A DNA stretch of 64,000 bases, from NCBI RefSeq assembly GCF_026163565.1, contig NZ_JAPDKN010000034.1:1-64000 (forward strand), written 5' to 3'. Shown here piece after piece: positions 34,104 through 43,084 of the stretch (positions are counted from its first letter, which is position 1; the number at the start of each line of letters is the position of its first letter). A program made the translations under genes and the position numbers. This stretch comes from Chryseobacterium sp. YIM B08800 (GTDB lineage: Bacteria; Bacteroidota; Bacteroidia; Flavobacteriales; Weeksellaceae). The notes under the pieces were generated by a model, which saw only the letters and a list, made by a program, of their open reading frames with translations, was not told the DNA's origin and searched no databases.

Positions 34104-34142
34104 CAAAAAAGACCGTTTTGAATCTTCAAACAAAACGGTCTT
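34104..34142 (-). terminator. Terminator of the haem uptake operon
   Basis: GACCGTTTTG at 34111-34120 pairs perfectly with 34131-34140. The preceding A run (34105-34110) gives the U run on the minus strand. It lies 20 bases past the hmuS stop codon. Confidence 0.85.
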
Positions 34143-34161
34143 CATCCAATCATCTAATTAT

Positions 34162-35190
34162 TTATTTTTCAAGATCTGCTACCAGATCTTTCCATTCTTG
34201 TAATTCAGGAATTCCCGGTTTTCTTTTTCCGAAGAATTGTACAATAAATTCACCTTCGCTGTTGAATACTTCGATTGCTGTAACTTCACCATCTTCAGTT
34301 GGTTTTTTCACGATCCAGGCTTCAGCGATTTTGGTTACATCTAAATGTAAATTGAAATCAGGATCCATTACATTAAACCATTGTTGGTGCCACATTGTTT
34401 TTTTCACTTCTCCGGTATGGATCTGAATAATTCCTCTGTTTCCAACGAAAACCATGATCGGAAGTCGTTTTTCAGAAGCATCTTCCAAAACATTTACCAC
34501 TTTTGACGGATCAATTTTTTTAGCATAACCTTCCGGAGCTAATCTCAAAGCCTGAGTTCTTGAAACACCGAATTTTCTGGTCATCATAAAGAAATCGTGA
34601 GTATCTTTCAATTCTGTCCAGGCTTTTTTGAACCCTTCAGCATCGATTTCTGAATCTTCTTTTTCAGGAGCTTTTAGAGCAACTGCTTCAAATTCGAAAA
34701 CTTCATTCTGATCTTCAGCTTTAAATTGAGCAACGATAGGATCGAAAGCTTCAACATTGCTGTCTTTCGTTAAATAAATTTTGTGAAGTGCTAAACCGTC
34801 TTTTCCGAAGAACTGTAGGCTTTTTTTATCCCCTTCAACCACAGCAAAAGCAAATTTCCAGTGGTTTTGAAAGATTCTCAAATCGATATCTTCACCTACA
34901 AAAAGCTGTGCATGAGGACTACTGAAATCACCGTTTAAGTAAGTTCCTTTTCTTTCGTGAACGCACTCGTCGTTTCTTGTTAGAGCCATTACTTTTCCCA
35001 ATTTTTCAACTTCTGTTAAGATGTTTGCAAATTCAGGTTTCAAAACGGTTACTTCTTCTCCTACATTAGTTAATAATAATTCTGCTTCGCTTACACCCAA
35101 TTCTGCAGCGGCATTTCTTATTCTTAAATGTGGATTTTCTGCTTTCAGAGCTTCCCATTTTTCTTTAAGGTCGTTAACTATTGTATTCAT
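34162..35190 (-). CDS. hmuS: Hemin-degrading factor (HmuS/ChuS family)
   Basis: A 342-aa cytoplasmic protein of the HemS/ChuS/HmuS family, which binds haem after import and degrades it or hands it on. It has the typical internal duplication: half one begins DLKEKWEALKAENPHLRIR with a EFANILTEVEKLGKVMALTR stretch (quoted in part), and half two contains FKKAWTELKDTHDFFMMTRK and LPIMVFVGNRGIIQIHTG. The conserved NVMDPDFNLHLD segment near residue 275 is the HemS signature. It is the last gene of the haem operon, five bases after the methyltransferase and just before the terminator. Confidence 0.92.
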   Translation of the reverse strand: MNTIVNDLKEKWEALKAENPHLRIRNAAAELGVSEAELLLTNVGEEVTVLKPEFANILTEVEKLGKVMALTRNDECVHERKGTYLNGDFSSPHAQLFVGEDIDLRIFQNHWKFAFAVVEGDKKSLQFFGKDGLALHKIYLTKDSNVEAFDPIVAQFKAEDQNEVFEFEAVALKAPEKEDSEIDAEGFKKAWTELKDTHDFFMMTRKFGVSRTQALRLAPEGYAKKIDPSKVVNVLEDASEKRLPIMVFVGNRGIIQIHTGEVKKTMWHQQWFNVMDPDFNLHLDVTKIAEAWIVKKPTEDGEVTAIEVFNSEGEFIVQFFGKRKPGIPELQEWKDLVADLEK

Positions 35191-35195
35191 TTTAT

Positions 35196-35846
35196 TTATT
35201 TTTTTATGGTTAAAATTGTGTAATTTCTTTTGATTAATTCGTCTCCGGTTTTGCTTTTTATTTCTTCTTCTTTCTCGGAAATTTTCATTCTTTTAAAAAA
35301 GCTTTTAGAAACCGTTTCCTCCATTTCATCCGAATTGTAAAGGGTAAAATCGAATTGAGTGAAAGGTAGAGTTTCCATGAAATCTCTTTGCCCGAAAGTA
35401 AGAACAAATGTCCCGTTGTTTTTTAAAACTCTGTAGATTTCATTTAAATATTCTACCGGATTTTCCCAGAAATAAACGGTGTTTACAGTGAATATTTTAT
35501 CGAAAGTTTTATCTTCAAAAGGCAGTTTCGTTCCTTCATACAAAACAAAATCTGCCTGATTTTTAAATATTTCATTTAATCTTTTAGCTTCAAGATGCAT
35601 CGTTTCGGAAATATCAATTCCGGTGTACTTTATGTTTTGAGCTAAACTTAAAAGGCTTTTTACGTGAGCTGCATTCCCATGACCAATTTCAAGAATATGC
35701 TCATCATCTTCAATTAAAAGAGTTTTGATGCTTTCCAACGTCATTCCGATGTTGGTTTCATTCATCATTTCTCCAATCTGAATACCTTTTTCACCTTGAG
35801 GATTGGCAAGGTTTTGCGCTAATATTTTTAAATCTTTTTCTTCCAT
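35196..35846 (-). CDS. Class I SAM-dependent methyltransferase in the haem operon
   Basis: A 216-aa Methyltransf_11-type protein. The SAM-binding motif I reads ILEIGHGNAAHVKSLL (about 48-63), an acidic residue follows in YTGIDISETM, and the post-motif region is YEGTKLPFEDKTFDKIFTVN. It lies between hmuV (0 bases) and hmuS (five bases) and is therefore probably translated with them. The substrate is unknown. Its position suggests a link to haem or tetrapyrrole chemistry, but the same fold methylates many small molecules. Confidence 0.85.
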   Translation of the reverse strand: MEEKDLKILAQNLANPQGEKGIQIGEMMNETNIGMTLESIKTLLIEDDEHILEIGHGNAAHVKSLLSLAQNIKYTGIDISETMHLEAKRLNEIFKNQADFVLYEGTKLPFEDKTFDKIFTVNTVYFWENPVEYLNEIYRVLKNNGTFVLTFGQRDFMETLPFTQFDFTLYNSDEMEETVSKSFFKRMKISEKEEEIKSKTGDELIKRNYTILTIKK

Positions 35847-36620
35847 TTATCCAAAAATAATCATAGGGTTTGAATTGACAGGATGCGGACAAATAGTGCA
35901 AGGAAAGTTGTAAGCCTGCGAAATAGTTTCGGAAGTAAATACTTCTTCCGGCGTACCGTAAGCGGAAACTTTTCCTGATTTCATCAATAAAATTTTATCT
36001 GCAAACTGGGCGGCCAAATTCAGATCGTGCAAAACAACAATGGCTGAATTGGCATTTTGTGTAAATTTTTTTATGATTTCTAAAGCTTTGTACTGGTGTT
36101 TTACATCTAAATTATTTAATGGTTCATCCAGAAAAACAAGCTTATTCTCAAGCTCATTTTCAAGCTGCGCCATTACTCTCGAAAGATGTACTCTTTGTTT
36201 TTCACCACCCGATAAAGTATTGTAATCTCTTTCTTTAAGATGGTAAACATCGGTCTCGTACATTAATTTGTTCATCGCTTCGAAATCTTCTTTTCTTGGC
36301 TGAGAATCAAAATAAGGATAACGTCCCATCATCACCACATCTTTTACTTGCAAAGGAATTTCGTTGGAATTGTGCTGAGAAAATTTGGCTTTGTGTAAAG
36401 ATAATTCTCTCACTTCCCAATCTGAAATGTCTTTATTTTTAAACATTATTTTCTGTTTTCCCTGCTTCACCTCATTTGCCAAAACACTCAGCAAACTCGA
36501 TTTCCCAGCTCCATTTGGACCAACAATAGCCAAAAAGTCGCCGTAATCTAAAGTGACATCTACATCATTCAGAATAAAAAATTCTTTATGCTTATAATCA
36601 ATCTGACGTGCCTGTAACAT
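35847..36620 (-). CDS. hmuV: Haem ABC transporter ATP-binding protein
   Basis: A 257-aa ABC ATPase of the FecE/HmuV class, powering import of haem through the HmuU permease. Walker A is GPNGAGKSS (about 34-42), the Q-loop segment is KAKFSQHNSNEIPLQVKDVV, the signature is LSGGEKQRVHLSRV and Walker B is LVFLDEPLNNLD, with the switch His in VVLHDLNLA. The C-terminal ICPHPVNSNPM adds a Cys/His pair. It abuts the permease gene. Confidence 0.93.
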   Translation of the reverse strand: MLQARQIDYKHKEFFILNDVDVTLDYGDFLAIVGPNGAGKSSLLSVLANEVKQGKQKIMFKNKDISDWEVRELSLHKAKFSQHNSNEIPLQVKDVVMMGRYPYFDSQPRKEDFEAMNKLMYETDVYHLKERDYNTLSGGEKQRVHLSRVMAQLENELENKLVFLDEPLNNLDVKHQYKALEIIKKFTQNANSAIVVLHDLNLAAQFADKILLMKSGKVSAYGTPEEVFTSETISQAYNFPCTICPHPVNSNPMIIFG

Positions 36621-37660
36621 TAGAATGATTTTTTAAATTTAATTAAAATAGCGATAAAAATAGGTCCTCCCATTAACGCCGTTAAAATACCGATTGGTAA
36701 TTCTGAAGGCTGTACAATGCTTCTGCTAAAAGTATCTGCCACCAAAAGTAAAATACTTCCGCAAACTGAAGACAACGGTAAAATGAAAGTATAATTCGAT
36801 TTAAATAAAAGCCTCAAAATATACGGTACAATAAGACCTACAAAACCAATCGTCCCTGAAAATGCAACGCAGGTTCCGATCATTAAAGCCGTTAAAATAA
36901 CAATCTGCTTTTTTAATCTTTCAACATTAATTCCTAAATGCTGTGCATCTTTTTCACCTAACATCATTGCATTCAAAGCTTTTCCTTTTGGAAGAAGAAT
37001 CGTGTAAGAAATGACAATTACGATTGCCAAGACGATGTTTTTCGTCCAAGTTGCCGCCGCTAAACTTCCCATATTCCAGAAAGTAAGATCTCTTAACTGC
37101 TCGTCTTTAGATATATAAATCAAAAAACCTGTGATAGAAAACCCGATTGCTGTAATTGCAACACCACTCAACAACATCATCACGACATTTGTTTTTCCAC
37201 CACTTGTAGAAATCCTGTACACCAACATCATTGCTAATAAAGCTCCTATGAAAGCCGAAATACCCGTTAATGAAAACTGTACCATTTCAGGAAGATATTC
37301 TTTAAAATGCCCTCCTAAAACAATTGCAATTGCCGCCAATAAAGTAGCTCCCGAAGTAAGACCTATTAAATCTCCCGTTGCCAAAGGATTTTTGAACATT
37401 CCCTGCAAGCTCGTTCCTGAAACCGCCAACATACTTCCCACCAAAATTGCCATCACAATTCGAGACGCTCTTACATCCCAAAGTACATATTTGTCGCTTA
37501 ACTGCAAATTGGGATCGCCTTGAATAAACTGACCTAAAATCTTAAAAGGCGAAACGCCATTGAAATCATATACACCAACATAAAGTGCCACAATTGCCAG
37601 TATAACCAGCAAAAGGGCACTAGAAATTAAATAAATGTATAATTTATTTTGTGCTTTCAA
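36620..37660 (-). CDS. hmuU: Haem ABC transporter permease (FecCD family)
   Basis: A 346-aa inner-membrane permease with about nine to ten membrane segments. FecCD features include DVRASRIVMAILVGSMLAVSG, GTSLQGMFKNPLATGDLIGL and the GLIVPYILRLLF segment. It overlaps the hmuT gene's stop by 17 bases and abuts hmuV, so all three are translated as one unit. FecCD permeases also carry B12 and siderophores; the neighbours decide for haem. Confidence 0.92.
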   Translation of the reverse strand: MKAQNKLYIYLISSALLLVILAIVALYVGVYDFNGVSPFKILGQFIQGDPNLQLSDKYVLWDVRASRIVMAILVGSMLAVSGTSLQGMFKNPLATGDLIGLTSGATLLAAIAIVLGGHFKEYLPEMVQFSLTGISAFIGALLAMMLVYRISTSGGKTNVVMMLLSGVAITAIGFSITGFLIYISKDEQLRDLTFWNMGSLAAATWTKNIVLAIVIVISYTILLPKGKALNAMMLGEKDAQHLGINVERLKKQIVILTALMIGTCVAFSGTIGFVGLIVPYILRLLFKSNYTFILPLSSVCGSILLLVADTFSRSIVQPSELPIGILTALMGGPIFIAILIKFKKSF

Positions 37661-38522
37661 TTAAAAGTTTGTTTAATGATAATGCTGCCTCACCCAATCT
37701 AGGTCCGAAACCTGAAACTAAACCTCCATCCATTGCGATAATTTTTTTGTTTTTACCGGCATTGGTTTGAGAAACACCCGGCATTTTTAATGCACCTTCG
37801 TTTCCTCCCGATCCCTCAAGACCTGTTGAGAAGAAAAATAACACATCCGGGTTTGCTTTTACAACCGCTTCCGGAGTTAAAGGTTTGAAATCTTCAAAAT
37901 CATTGATTGCGTTTTCACCTCCTGCAAGATTAATTAAAGCTGCCATAGGCGTATTTTTACCAGAAACCATCATCATGTTTCCTCTTGCGTAGATGAACAA
38001 TACTTTTGGCTTTTTAGCCATCGGCTGGATTTGTTTTAAATCTGCATCAATTTTATCGTTTAATTTCTGATAATCTGTATTTCCTACCGCTTTTGCAACA
38101 TCAGCAATTAGTTTTTTGGTTCCGTCAACTGTATATTCCTGCTTGAATAATTCAGTTTTGATGCCAGAAGCTTTGATTTTGCCTAATAAATCCGGGTTGA
38201 TATCTTTATCTGACGCCAGAATTAAAGTAGGATTTACTGCCATAATCGGCTCTATCGTCATCGATCTTACGTGACCTAAGTTTTCGGCTGTTGTTTTTAA
38301 AGATTCCGGATAAGTACTGGTAACATCTGTAGCTACAATTTCTTTTTCGTGACCAAGCGCTGCTACAATTTCTGTAATACCACCGCTAATAGAAACTATT
38401 TTATTATTTGTTTTTGGAGCTTCAGCAACAACTTCATTTCCGTTTTCTGTCGGTTTTTGAACTTCTTTTTTGCAAGAATACACTGCCATTAAAACAGAAG
38501 CTGCAAGGATGAATTTTTTCAT
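37644..38522 (-). CDS. hmuT: Haem ABC transporter substrate-binding lipoprotein
   Basis: A 292-aa lipoprotein with lipobox VYSC (Cys near 17). The HmuT/PhuT-type segments are IVSISGGITEIVAALGHEKEIVA, quoted as SISGGITEIVAALGHE, HVRSMTIEPIMAVNPTLIL, and GVSQTNAGKNKKIIAMDGG. The RSMTIEPI wording is typical of the haem-binding group. In Bacteroidota it sits on the outer leaflet of the inner membrane, delivering haem to HmuU. Confidence 0.9.
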   Translation of the reverse strand: MKKFILAASVLMAVYSCKKEVQKPTENGNEVVAEAPKTNNKIVSISGGITEIVAALGHEKEIVATDVTSTYPESLKTTAENLGHVRSMTIEPIMAVNPTLILASDKDINPDLLGKIKASGIKTELFKQEYTVDGTKKLIADVAKAVGNTDYQKLNDKIDADLKQIQPMAKKPKVLFIYARGNMMMVSGKNTPMAALINLAGGENAINDFEDFKPLTPEAVVKANPDVLFFFSTGLEGSGGNEGALKMPGVSQTNAGKNKKIIAMDGGLVSGFGPRLGEAALSLNKLLIESTK

Positions 38523-38549
38523 TTTTATTTACTCTAATTTATTTTTAAA

Positions 38550-39656
38550 TTATAAAGGTTTGTATTCGAAAGTTGGAAAACCTCTTTCTCCAGCCTGTCC
38601 CTGACTATCAGTTGTAGCTTTTGTAATTCTTGTAAATCTTAATTTAAAGAAAAAGCCTTCTGCATCTCTCACCACATAAAAGCGGTCACCGTACACTTCC
38701 AAACCATTTGCTCCTACAGGATTTCTCCAATTTGAACCAATTACACGCTGATCATTACTAATAAATTTAGACTGATCAATATCAGAAGTTTTAAAGTTTG
38801 TATAAGCTTCAACTCCTGATGATGTTGAAGGAACAACTACTTCGTAAGCTGCTGCACCACCAACATTATTTAATGTTACAAAATCTGCATAAATATAACT
38901 TCCCGCTCCGGTAATTGTATTAGTGAAAACCGTAAAACAGATATCCCATCTCTTTTTTTCTGGTTGAATAGAAACTTCCGAATTATTTTTCAGGCTAACA
39001 AAATTGTAATTGTATGTAGCATTTTTGTTTATTGATAATTCTTTGTGAGATGTAGAATTCAGTGCTGCGTATTTCACTTTATATCCTGTTCCAGATCTCA
39101 CTACCTGCACTTTCATCCAACCTCTATCATCTCCTCCAGTTACAACTGATCCAACTGGTACTGAACCATTATAAACTTCTTTACCCATATTTACAAGATA
39201 GACTGCATTATCAGAATCATTCGCTTTAATATCTTCAATTGCCGTATAACCTACAGGAATATTACCTTTTACATCATCAATATAATTAACGTTTGAAGGA
39301 TTGAAATTGGCAACCTGTACCTGAGTTTTAAGAGTTGCTACACTTGCTTCAGTTACCAAATCAATATTGGTAGCACCCTCGATTTTTCCGGCAGCCATCA
39401 TAATTGAAGAATTTAAAATTACTTTAAACTCGTTTCCAGAATAAAATCCCAAATCCCAATTGGATCTTTTGGTAAGAATTTCTGTTTCTGTACCTAAATC
39501 AAACCAGACCTGATTGGGCTGTGTAGGCCCTCCTACATCAGGATCAACTCTTGCACCATCTGATTTAGTAACCAAAACCGGATCTTCGTTGTCGTTAATA
39601 CAAGACTGCGAAATAAAAGAAGTACCAATTAATAGGCAAAATAGTATTTTTTTCAT
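38550..39656 (-). CDS. hmuY: HmuY family haem-binding lipoprotein
   Basis: A 368-aa lipoprotein (lipobox SQSC, Cys near 19). HmuY proteins take haem from host or environmental haem proteins at the cell surface and hand it to the HmuR-type TonB receptor. Characteristic strand motifs are NQVWFDLGTETEI, RSNWDLGFYSGNEFKVILNSS and KKRWDICFTVFTN. The paired WDLGFY / WDICF motifs are the usual HmuY signature. It lies 11 bases after the receptor gene, as in other haem loci. It is longer than the Porphyromonas protein (about 216 aa), in line with the double-motif form. Confidence 0.85.
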   Translation of the reverse strand: MKKILFCLLIGTSFISQSCINDNEDPVLVTKSDGARVDPDVGGPTQPNQVWFDLGTETEILTKRSNWDLGFYSGNEFKVILNSSIMMAAGKIEGATNIDLVTEASVATLKTQVQVANFNPSNVNYIDDVKGNIPVGYTAIEDIKANDSDNAVYLVNMGKEVYNGSVPVGSVVTGGDDRGWMKVQVVRSGTGYKVKYAALNSTSHKELSINKNATYNYNFVSLKNNSEVSIQPEKKRWDICFTVFTNTITGAGSYIYADFVTLNNVGGAAAYEVVVPSTSSGVEAYTNFKTSDIDQSKFISNDQRVIGSNWRNPVGANGLEVYGDRFYVVRDAEGFFFKLRFTRITKATTDSQGQAGERGFPTFEYKPL

Positions 39657-39667
39657 TTTAATTCTTA

Positions 39668-41803
39668 TTAAAAATTATAATTTAATCTGGCAAAATAGCT
39701 TCTACCATAGAAAAGATTCTGTTGATCTGCAGGTCCGTTGTGAGAATTACCAGCTTGTACCGTATTTCGTACGCTTGTTACATCAAAGATGTTTTTAATA
39801 CCTAAACTAACTTCGAAATGATTGTTAAAGAAAGGTTGACTCACCGTAAAATTAAGCATATTAAACCCTCCGATTTCCCCTAAAACATATTGTCCCGGAT
39901 CTTGTGGATTCTGAGCATCAGTTCTCAATGTATATTTTCTTTGCTCACCTGAATATTTGTAATAAAGCGCAAATAATGTTTTGCTACTTGAAAGTGTATA
40001 ATTGGCTGCAAAATTTGCTTCTGCATAATAATTATAATCATCTGGAGATGTAAGATTTCCTGAATTTAAAGCCTGAGAAATCCCCATCACTGAAACTCCT
40101 GCATTCAACGTTAAATCACCTTTTCTTACATTGACACCTCCACCAAATAATAATGATCTGTAATTATTTACATTCAGATAAGTAATTTGTAAAGGGCTGT
40201 TATTAATAACGACATCTTCAATTCTATTCTTCACATCAAGATACATTCCTGAAAGACTGAAATTGAATTTCCAATTGTTTGAGTTTGTTAATGCATAATC
40301 CCAAAATAAACTTGCAGAATATCCTGTTTCCGGTGTAAGATTTTCGTTACCTCTAATATCATGATTATTATCAACAACATAAGTATATAGCTCATCGTAT
40401 GTTGGAAACCTGTTTGCCGAACCAAAAACTGCACGAAGATCTGATTTTCCTGAAGTTTTGAATCTTGCTGTTGCAGAATAATTGTATTGAGAATCAAATT
40501 TATCGCTTAAAGCCATACGTACTCCGGGACGTAGTGATAACCAATCATTTATATTCCATTCAGCAGAAATAAAATTGGCATAATTGAAAATAGTTCTTTC
40601 AATATTGATTCCATTATTATTACTTTCAAATGTTGTAGCATCTGCAAAGCCTTTTGTTCTGTCTAATTCGTAACCTAATTGGAAATTGATTTTTTCATTA
40701 TCTAAAAAGTTACTGAACATCCCCCTTGAATACAGTACATCAGATTTATAAAAAGTTTTTTCCGGCTGTCTGGAAACCTCTTGTCTGTTAGGAACATCAT
40801 AAATATAATCCTGAGATTTTCTTTCCTGACTTTGGTAAGAGAAATCTCCATGATAATTGATTCTACCTATTTTAGTTTGAATATTAAACTGATGAATCCA
40901 TCTTTTTGTATTGTAGTCAATATCTTCCGAAGTATATGTTCTATTTCCTTCCCCAAGATAATCTTCAATGACTAAAGGATTATAGTAATTTATTTTTTCT
41001 GAAAGAAAATTTAATTTATAAAATAAACTTGTGTTTCCTTTGCTATATCTTACGGCTCCATTTGCTGTAACCATATCTTTGGGTTGCCAGTCATAACCTC
41101 TTTTCCCATCATTGCTTTCGTTGAAATATTTGTAGCCATTTAAAAGACCTTTATATCCTTGAAAATCATTATGGTTAACATCTGCAGTTACCGACCAATT
41201 ATCATTAATTCGATATCCTAAATTTAAAGATTGAATATGACGACCATTTCCTTTTTTGAACCAATCGTAATCTTTTCCAACTGTTTCTTCCTGAAGAGAT
41301 GCAATTGCCGTAAATTTCTTTGCGTAATTTTTCTTTGTAATAATATTGATAACTCCAGCTACTGCATTATTACCATATTCTACACCCATTGAGCCTTTTA
41401 CAACCTCAATTCTTTCCACATTATTTACATTCAACTTGGTAAGGTCTACCAAATTACCCATTCCTTCGTCAGTTACTACGGGAATATTATCAATAAGGAT
41501 TTTTGTGTAAGCACCACTCAATCCCATAATATTTGCGTTAGAATTTCCTGAACCTCTGCTTGGTTCTATTAAAATGTTTAGATTTTGATTAAGAACTTCT
41601 GCAACATTCGTTACAGCCATATTTTTAATTTGCTGTGCATCAATCACCTCAACTTTATAAATTGATTTGTTGATTGATTGCTGCATATATTGTCCGGTAA
41701 TGACAACTTCTTCTATTTTTTTCTGATTTAGAGAATCTTTTTCCTGTGCATTTATCCAAAAAATTGCAGATAATGACACCACTGAAAACACCTTCTTCTT
41801 CAT
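39668..41803 (-). CDS. TonB-dependent haem receptor
   Basis: A 711-aa outer-membrane receptor, the first gene of the haem operon. A signal peptide (1-20, ending WINAQ) leads a plug domain (about 40-150: IEEVVITGQYMQQSINKSIY, quoted as EEVVITGQYMQQSINKS, then GLSGAYTKILIDNIPVV and RIEVVKGSMGVEYGN), then a 22-strand barrel with terminal ARLNYNF. Haem specificity is inferred from the downstream hmuY-hmuT-hmuU-hmuV-hmuS. The same architecture fits siderophore and B12 receptors. Its -7 box is at 41821-41828, overlapped by an operator-like dyad. Confidence 0.92.
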   Translation of the reverse strand: MKKKVFSVVSLSAIFWINAQEKDSLNQKKIEEVVITGQYMQQSINKSIYKVEVIDAQQIKNMAVTNVAEVLNQNLNILIEPSRGSGNSNANIMGLSGAYTKILIDNIPVVTDEGMGNLVDLTKLNVNNVERIEVVKGSMGVEYGNNAVAGVINIITKKNYAKKFTAIASLQEETVGKDYDWFKKGNGRHIQSLNLGYRINDNWSVTADVNHNDFQGYKGLLNGYKYFNESNDGKRGYDWQPKDMVTANGAVRYSKGNTSLFYKLNFLSEKINYYNPLVIEDYLGEGNRTYTSEDIDYNTKRWIHQFNIQTKIGRINYHGDFSYQSQERKSQDYIYDVPNRQEVSRQPEKTFYKSDVLYSRGMFSNFLDNEKINFQLGYELDRTKGFADATTFESNNNGINIERTIFNYANFISAEWNINDWLSLRPGVRMALSDKFDSQYNYSATARFKTSGKSDLRAVFGSANRFPTYDELYTYVVDNNHDIRGNENLTPETGYSASLFWDYALTNSNNWKFNFSLSGMYLDVKNRIEDVVINNSPLQITYLNVNNYRSLLFGGGVNVRKGDLTLNAGVSVMGISQALNSGNLTSPDDYNYYAEANFAANYTLSSSKTLFALYYKYSGEQRKYTLRTDAQNPQDPGQYVLGEIGGFNMLNFTVSQPFFNNHFEVSLGIKNIFDVTSVRNTVQAGNSHNGPADQQNLFYGRSYFARLNYNF

Positions 41804-41820
41804 AAACTCAAAATTTTCGA

Positions 41821-41828
41821 CAAATATA
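41821..41828 (-). promoter_or_regulatory. -7 box (TATATTTG) of the haem operon
   Basis: A minus-strand TAnnTTTG match 17 bases before the ATG at 41803, with the operator-like element directly upstream. Confidence 0.6.
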
Positions 41829-41832
41829 GCGC

Positions 41833-41859
41833 TTTATTTAGAATAAGTAAAAATAATTC
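41833..41859. promoter_or_regulatory. Operator-like element 1 (TTTATTTAGAATAA class)
   Basis: Starts TTTATTTAGAATAAG and ends AAATAATTC. The same pattern lies at 41993-42016 and 43019-43045, each within about 30 bases upstream of a promoter box of this locus. The AGAAT/ATTCT half-sites resemble Fur-family boxes. It would block the -10/-35 region of the receptor promoter. Confidence 0.6.
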
Positions 41860-41992
41860 AGGTTTTGTGAGATGATATTTTATAGGTTAATAATGATAAG
41901 TAAAGTTTGATAATGATAACAAACATCTGAAAAGTAGTTTTTTAGACTTTTCTTCAACTTAAATTTTAATTAAAAATAAGATAAAAATCATG

Positions 41993-42020
41993 TTTTATTT
42001 AGAATAATTAAAAACTAATT
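41993..42020. promoter_or_regulatory. Operator-like element 2 (TTTATTTAGAATAA class)
   Basis: TTTTATTTAGAATAATTAAA is followed by CTAATTATTA. It lies immediately before the -7 box at 42023-42030 and matches element 1 through its first 14 bases. Confidence 0.6.
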
Positions 42021-42022
42021 AT

Positions 42023-42030
42023 TAATTTTG
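42023..42030 (+). promoter_or_regulatory. -7 box (TAATTTTG) of the choice-of-anchor gene
   Basis: A TAnnTTTG match 25 bases before the ATG at 42056, just after operator-like element 2. Confidence 0.6.
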
Positions 42031-42055
42031 CACCATATTTAAAATAATAGAAAAA

Positions 42056-42886
42056 ATGAAATTAAAATTACTTTTTGCAGGATTAGCATTTTCAGCTATT
42101 ACTGTTAATGCACAATTATCTACACTTGATGAGAATTTTGAGAGCGCAGTTATTTCAACTCCTGCAAACTACAACAACCTTGTAAATGGCTGGACAAAAA
42201 AGGTGAATCAAACTTCACCGCATAATATTTATGTTGATCAAGCTAATGGAAATAAATATGTAAATTTTTATTCTGCAGGTTCATTGGCAGCTGACGTTTT
42301 TTTAATTTCTCCACAGATCGTAGCGCCGGATGGTACGAAACAGTTAAGCTTTACAGTAAACCGTTTAGAAGGATATGCAACATTAGAAGTAGGATTAGTC
42401 GACAATCCTGAAAGTCTTGCTGCAAACAGCGGTGTTCCAGCTTCATACCAATTGCTTCAGACATACACCTTTTCTACGACAAATACGCCTACAGTAACTC
42501 CATTTACAGTACCTGCATCGTCTAATCAATATATTGTATTTAGATACCGTAATCCACAACCGTTATTCCCGGGTTCTACATCGTCGCATGCTGTACTTTC
42601 TGTAGATAACATAAAATATAATACAGCTGGTAACTTAGCTGTATCTGATGCGTTTAAAAATAACGATATTAATTTCGCTGTAAATTCAAATAATACAGCA
42701 TTAAAATTTGTTGGTAAGACAGAAATCAAAAATGTAAATATTTATTCTGCCACTGGACAAAATGTAGCTTCTGGAAAAGCAAATGATAATAGTTTTAGTA
42801 TCAATACTCTTCAAACTGGTGTTTACTATATTTTAATTGAAACAAAAGATGGTAAAGCTATTAAATCAAAGTTTATCAAGAAATAA
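42056..42886 (+). CDS. T9SS-exported choice-of-anchor J-like protein in the haem locus
   Basis: A 276-aa exported protein divergent from the receptor operon. A signal peptide (1-19, ending VNAQ) is followed by a jelly-roll-type beta-sandwich of the cleaved-adhesin/choice-of-anchor J type (TLDENFESAVISTP, VNGWTKKVNQTSPHNIYVDQ, quoted in part, ADVFLISPQIVAP, VLSVDNIKYN). The tail is a T9SS sorting domain (KNVNIYSATGQNVASGKAND, then LQTGVYYILIETKDGK). Operator-like element 2 in its promoter and its position next to the haem operon suggest that it is co-regulated and secreted to help in haem capture, perhaps by binding a haem protein. No biochemical proof is available. Confidence 0.75.
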   Translation: MKLKLLFAGLAFSAITVNAQLSTLDENFESAVISTPANYNNLVNGWTKKVNQTSPHNIYVDQANGNKYVNFYSAGSLAADVFLISPQIVAPDGTKQLSFTVNRLEGYATLEVGLVDNPESLAANSGVPASYQLLQTYTFSTTNTPTVTPFTVPASSNQYIVFRYRNPQPLFPGSTSSHAVLSVDNIKYNTAGNLAVSDAFKNNDINFAVNSNNTALKFVGKTEIKNVNIYSATGQNVASGKANDNSFSINTLQTGVYYILIETKDGKAIKSKFIKK

Positions 42887-42904
42887 TTGATTTTAAAATA
42901 TATT

Positions 42905-42940
42905 AAAAAAAGTTGGTTACGTTACGTAGCCAACTTTTTT
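42905..42940 (+). terminator. Terminator after the choice-of-anchor gene
   Basis: GTTGGTTACG at 42912-42921 pairs with CGTAGCCAAC at 42925-42934 (one G-U pair) around a TTA loop, followed by TTTTTT. An A run on the left also allows use in the other direction. Confidence 0.85.
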
Positions 42941-43018
42941 GCTTTAAACTAATAAGAAACAACACTTTAAAAATAAAAATTAATTTAAAAATTTACAAAA
43001 CAAGACAAATGTCATGTC

Positions 43019-43073
43019 TTTATTTAGAATTATTAAAAATAATTCTATAGTTTTGTAGAATAATTCTAAATAA
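43019..43073. promoter_or_regulatory. Operator-like element 3 with perfect 15-base dyad around a promoter box
   Basis: TTATTTAGAATTATT at 43020-43034 is the exact reverse complement of AATAATTCTAAATAA at 43059-43073. The left half also contains its own smaller dyad (AGAATTATT with AATAATTCT). The promoter box at 43048-43055 lies between the arms. The right arm includes TAGAATAATTCTA, a 6-1-6 palindrome like a Fur-family box. Confidence 0.65.
43048..43055 (+). promoter_or_regulatory. -7 box (TAGTTTTG) of the HmuY-like T9SS gene
   Basis: A TAnnTTTG match 29 bases before the ATG at 43085, inside the perfect dyad. Confidence 0.6.
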
Positions 43074-43084
43074 GGAATGAGGTT

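Noticed and set aside
37131..37523. Plus-strand open frame inside hmuU
   Set aside because: It is antisense to a well-supported permease and has no family resemblance or promoter.
36620..38522. FecCD importer as a B12 transporter linked to the riboswitch
   Set aside because: It is embedded with hmuY, hmuS and a HmuT-type binding protein 23 kb away from the riboswitch, so haem is the better call.
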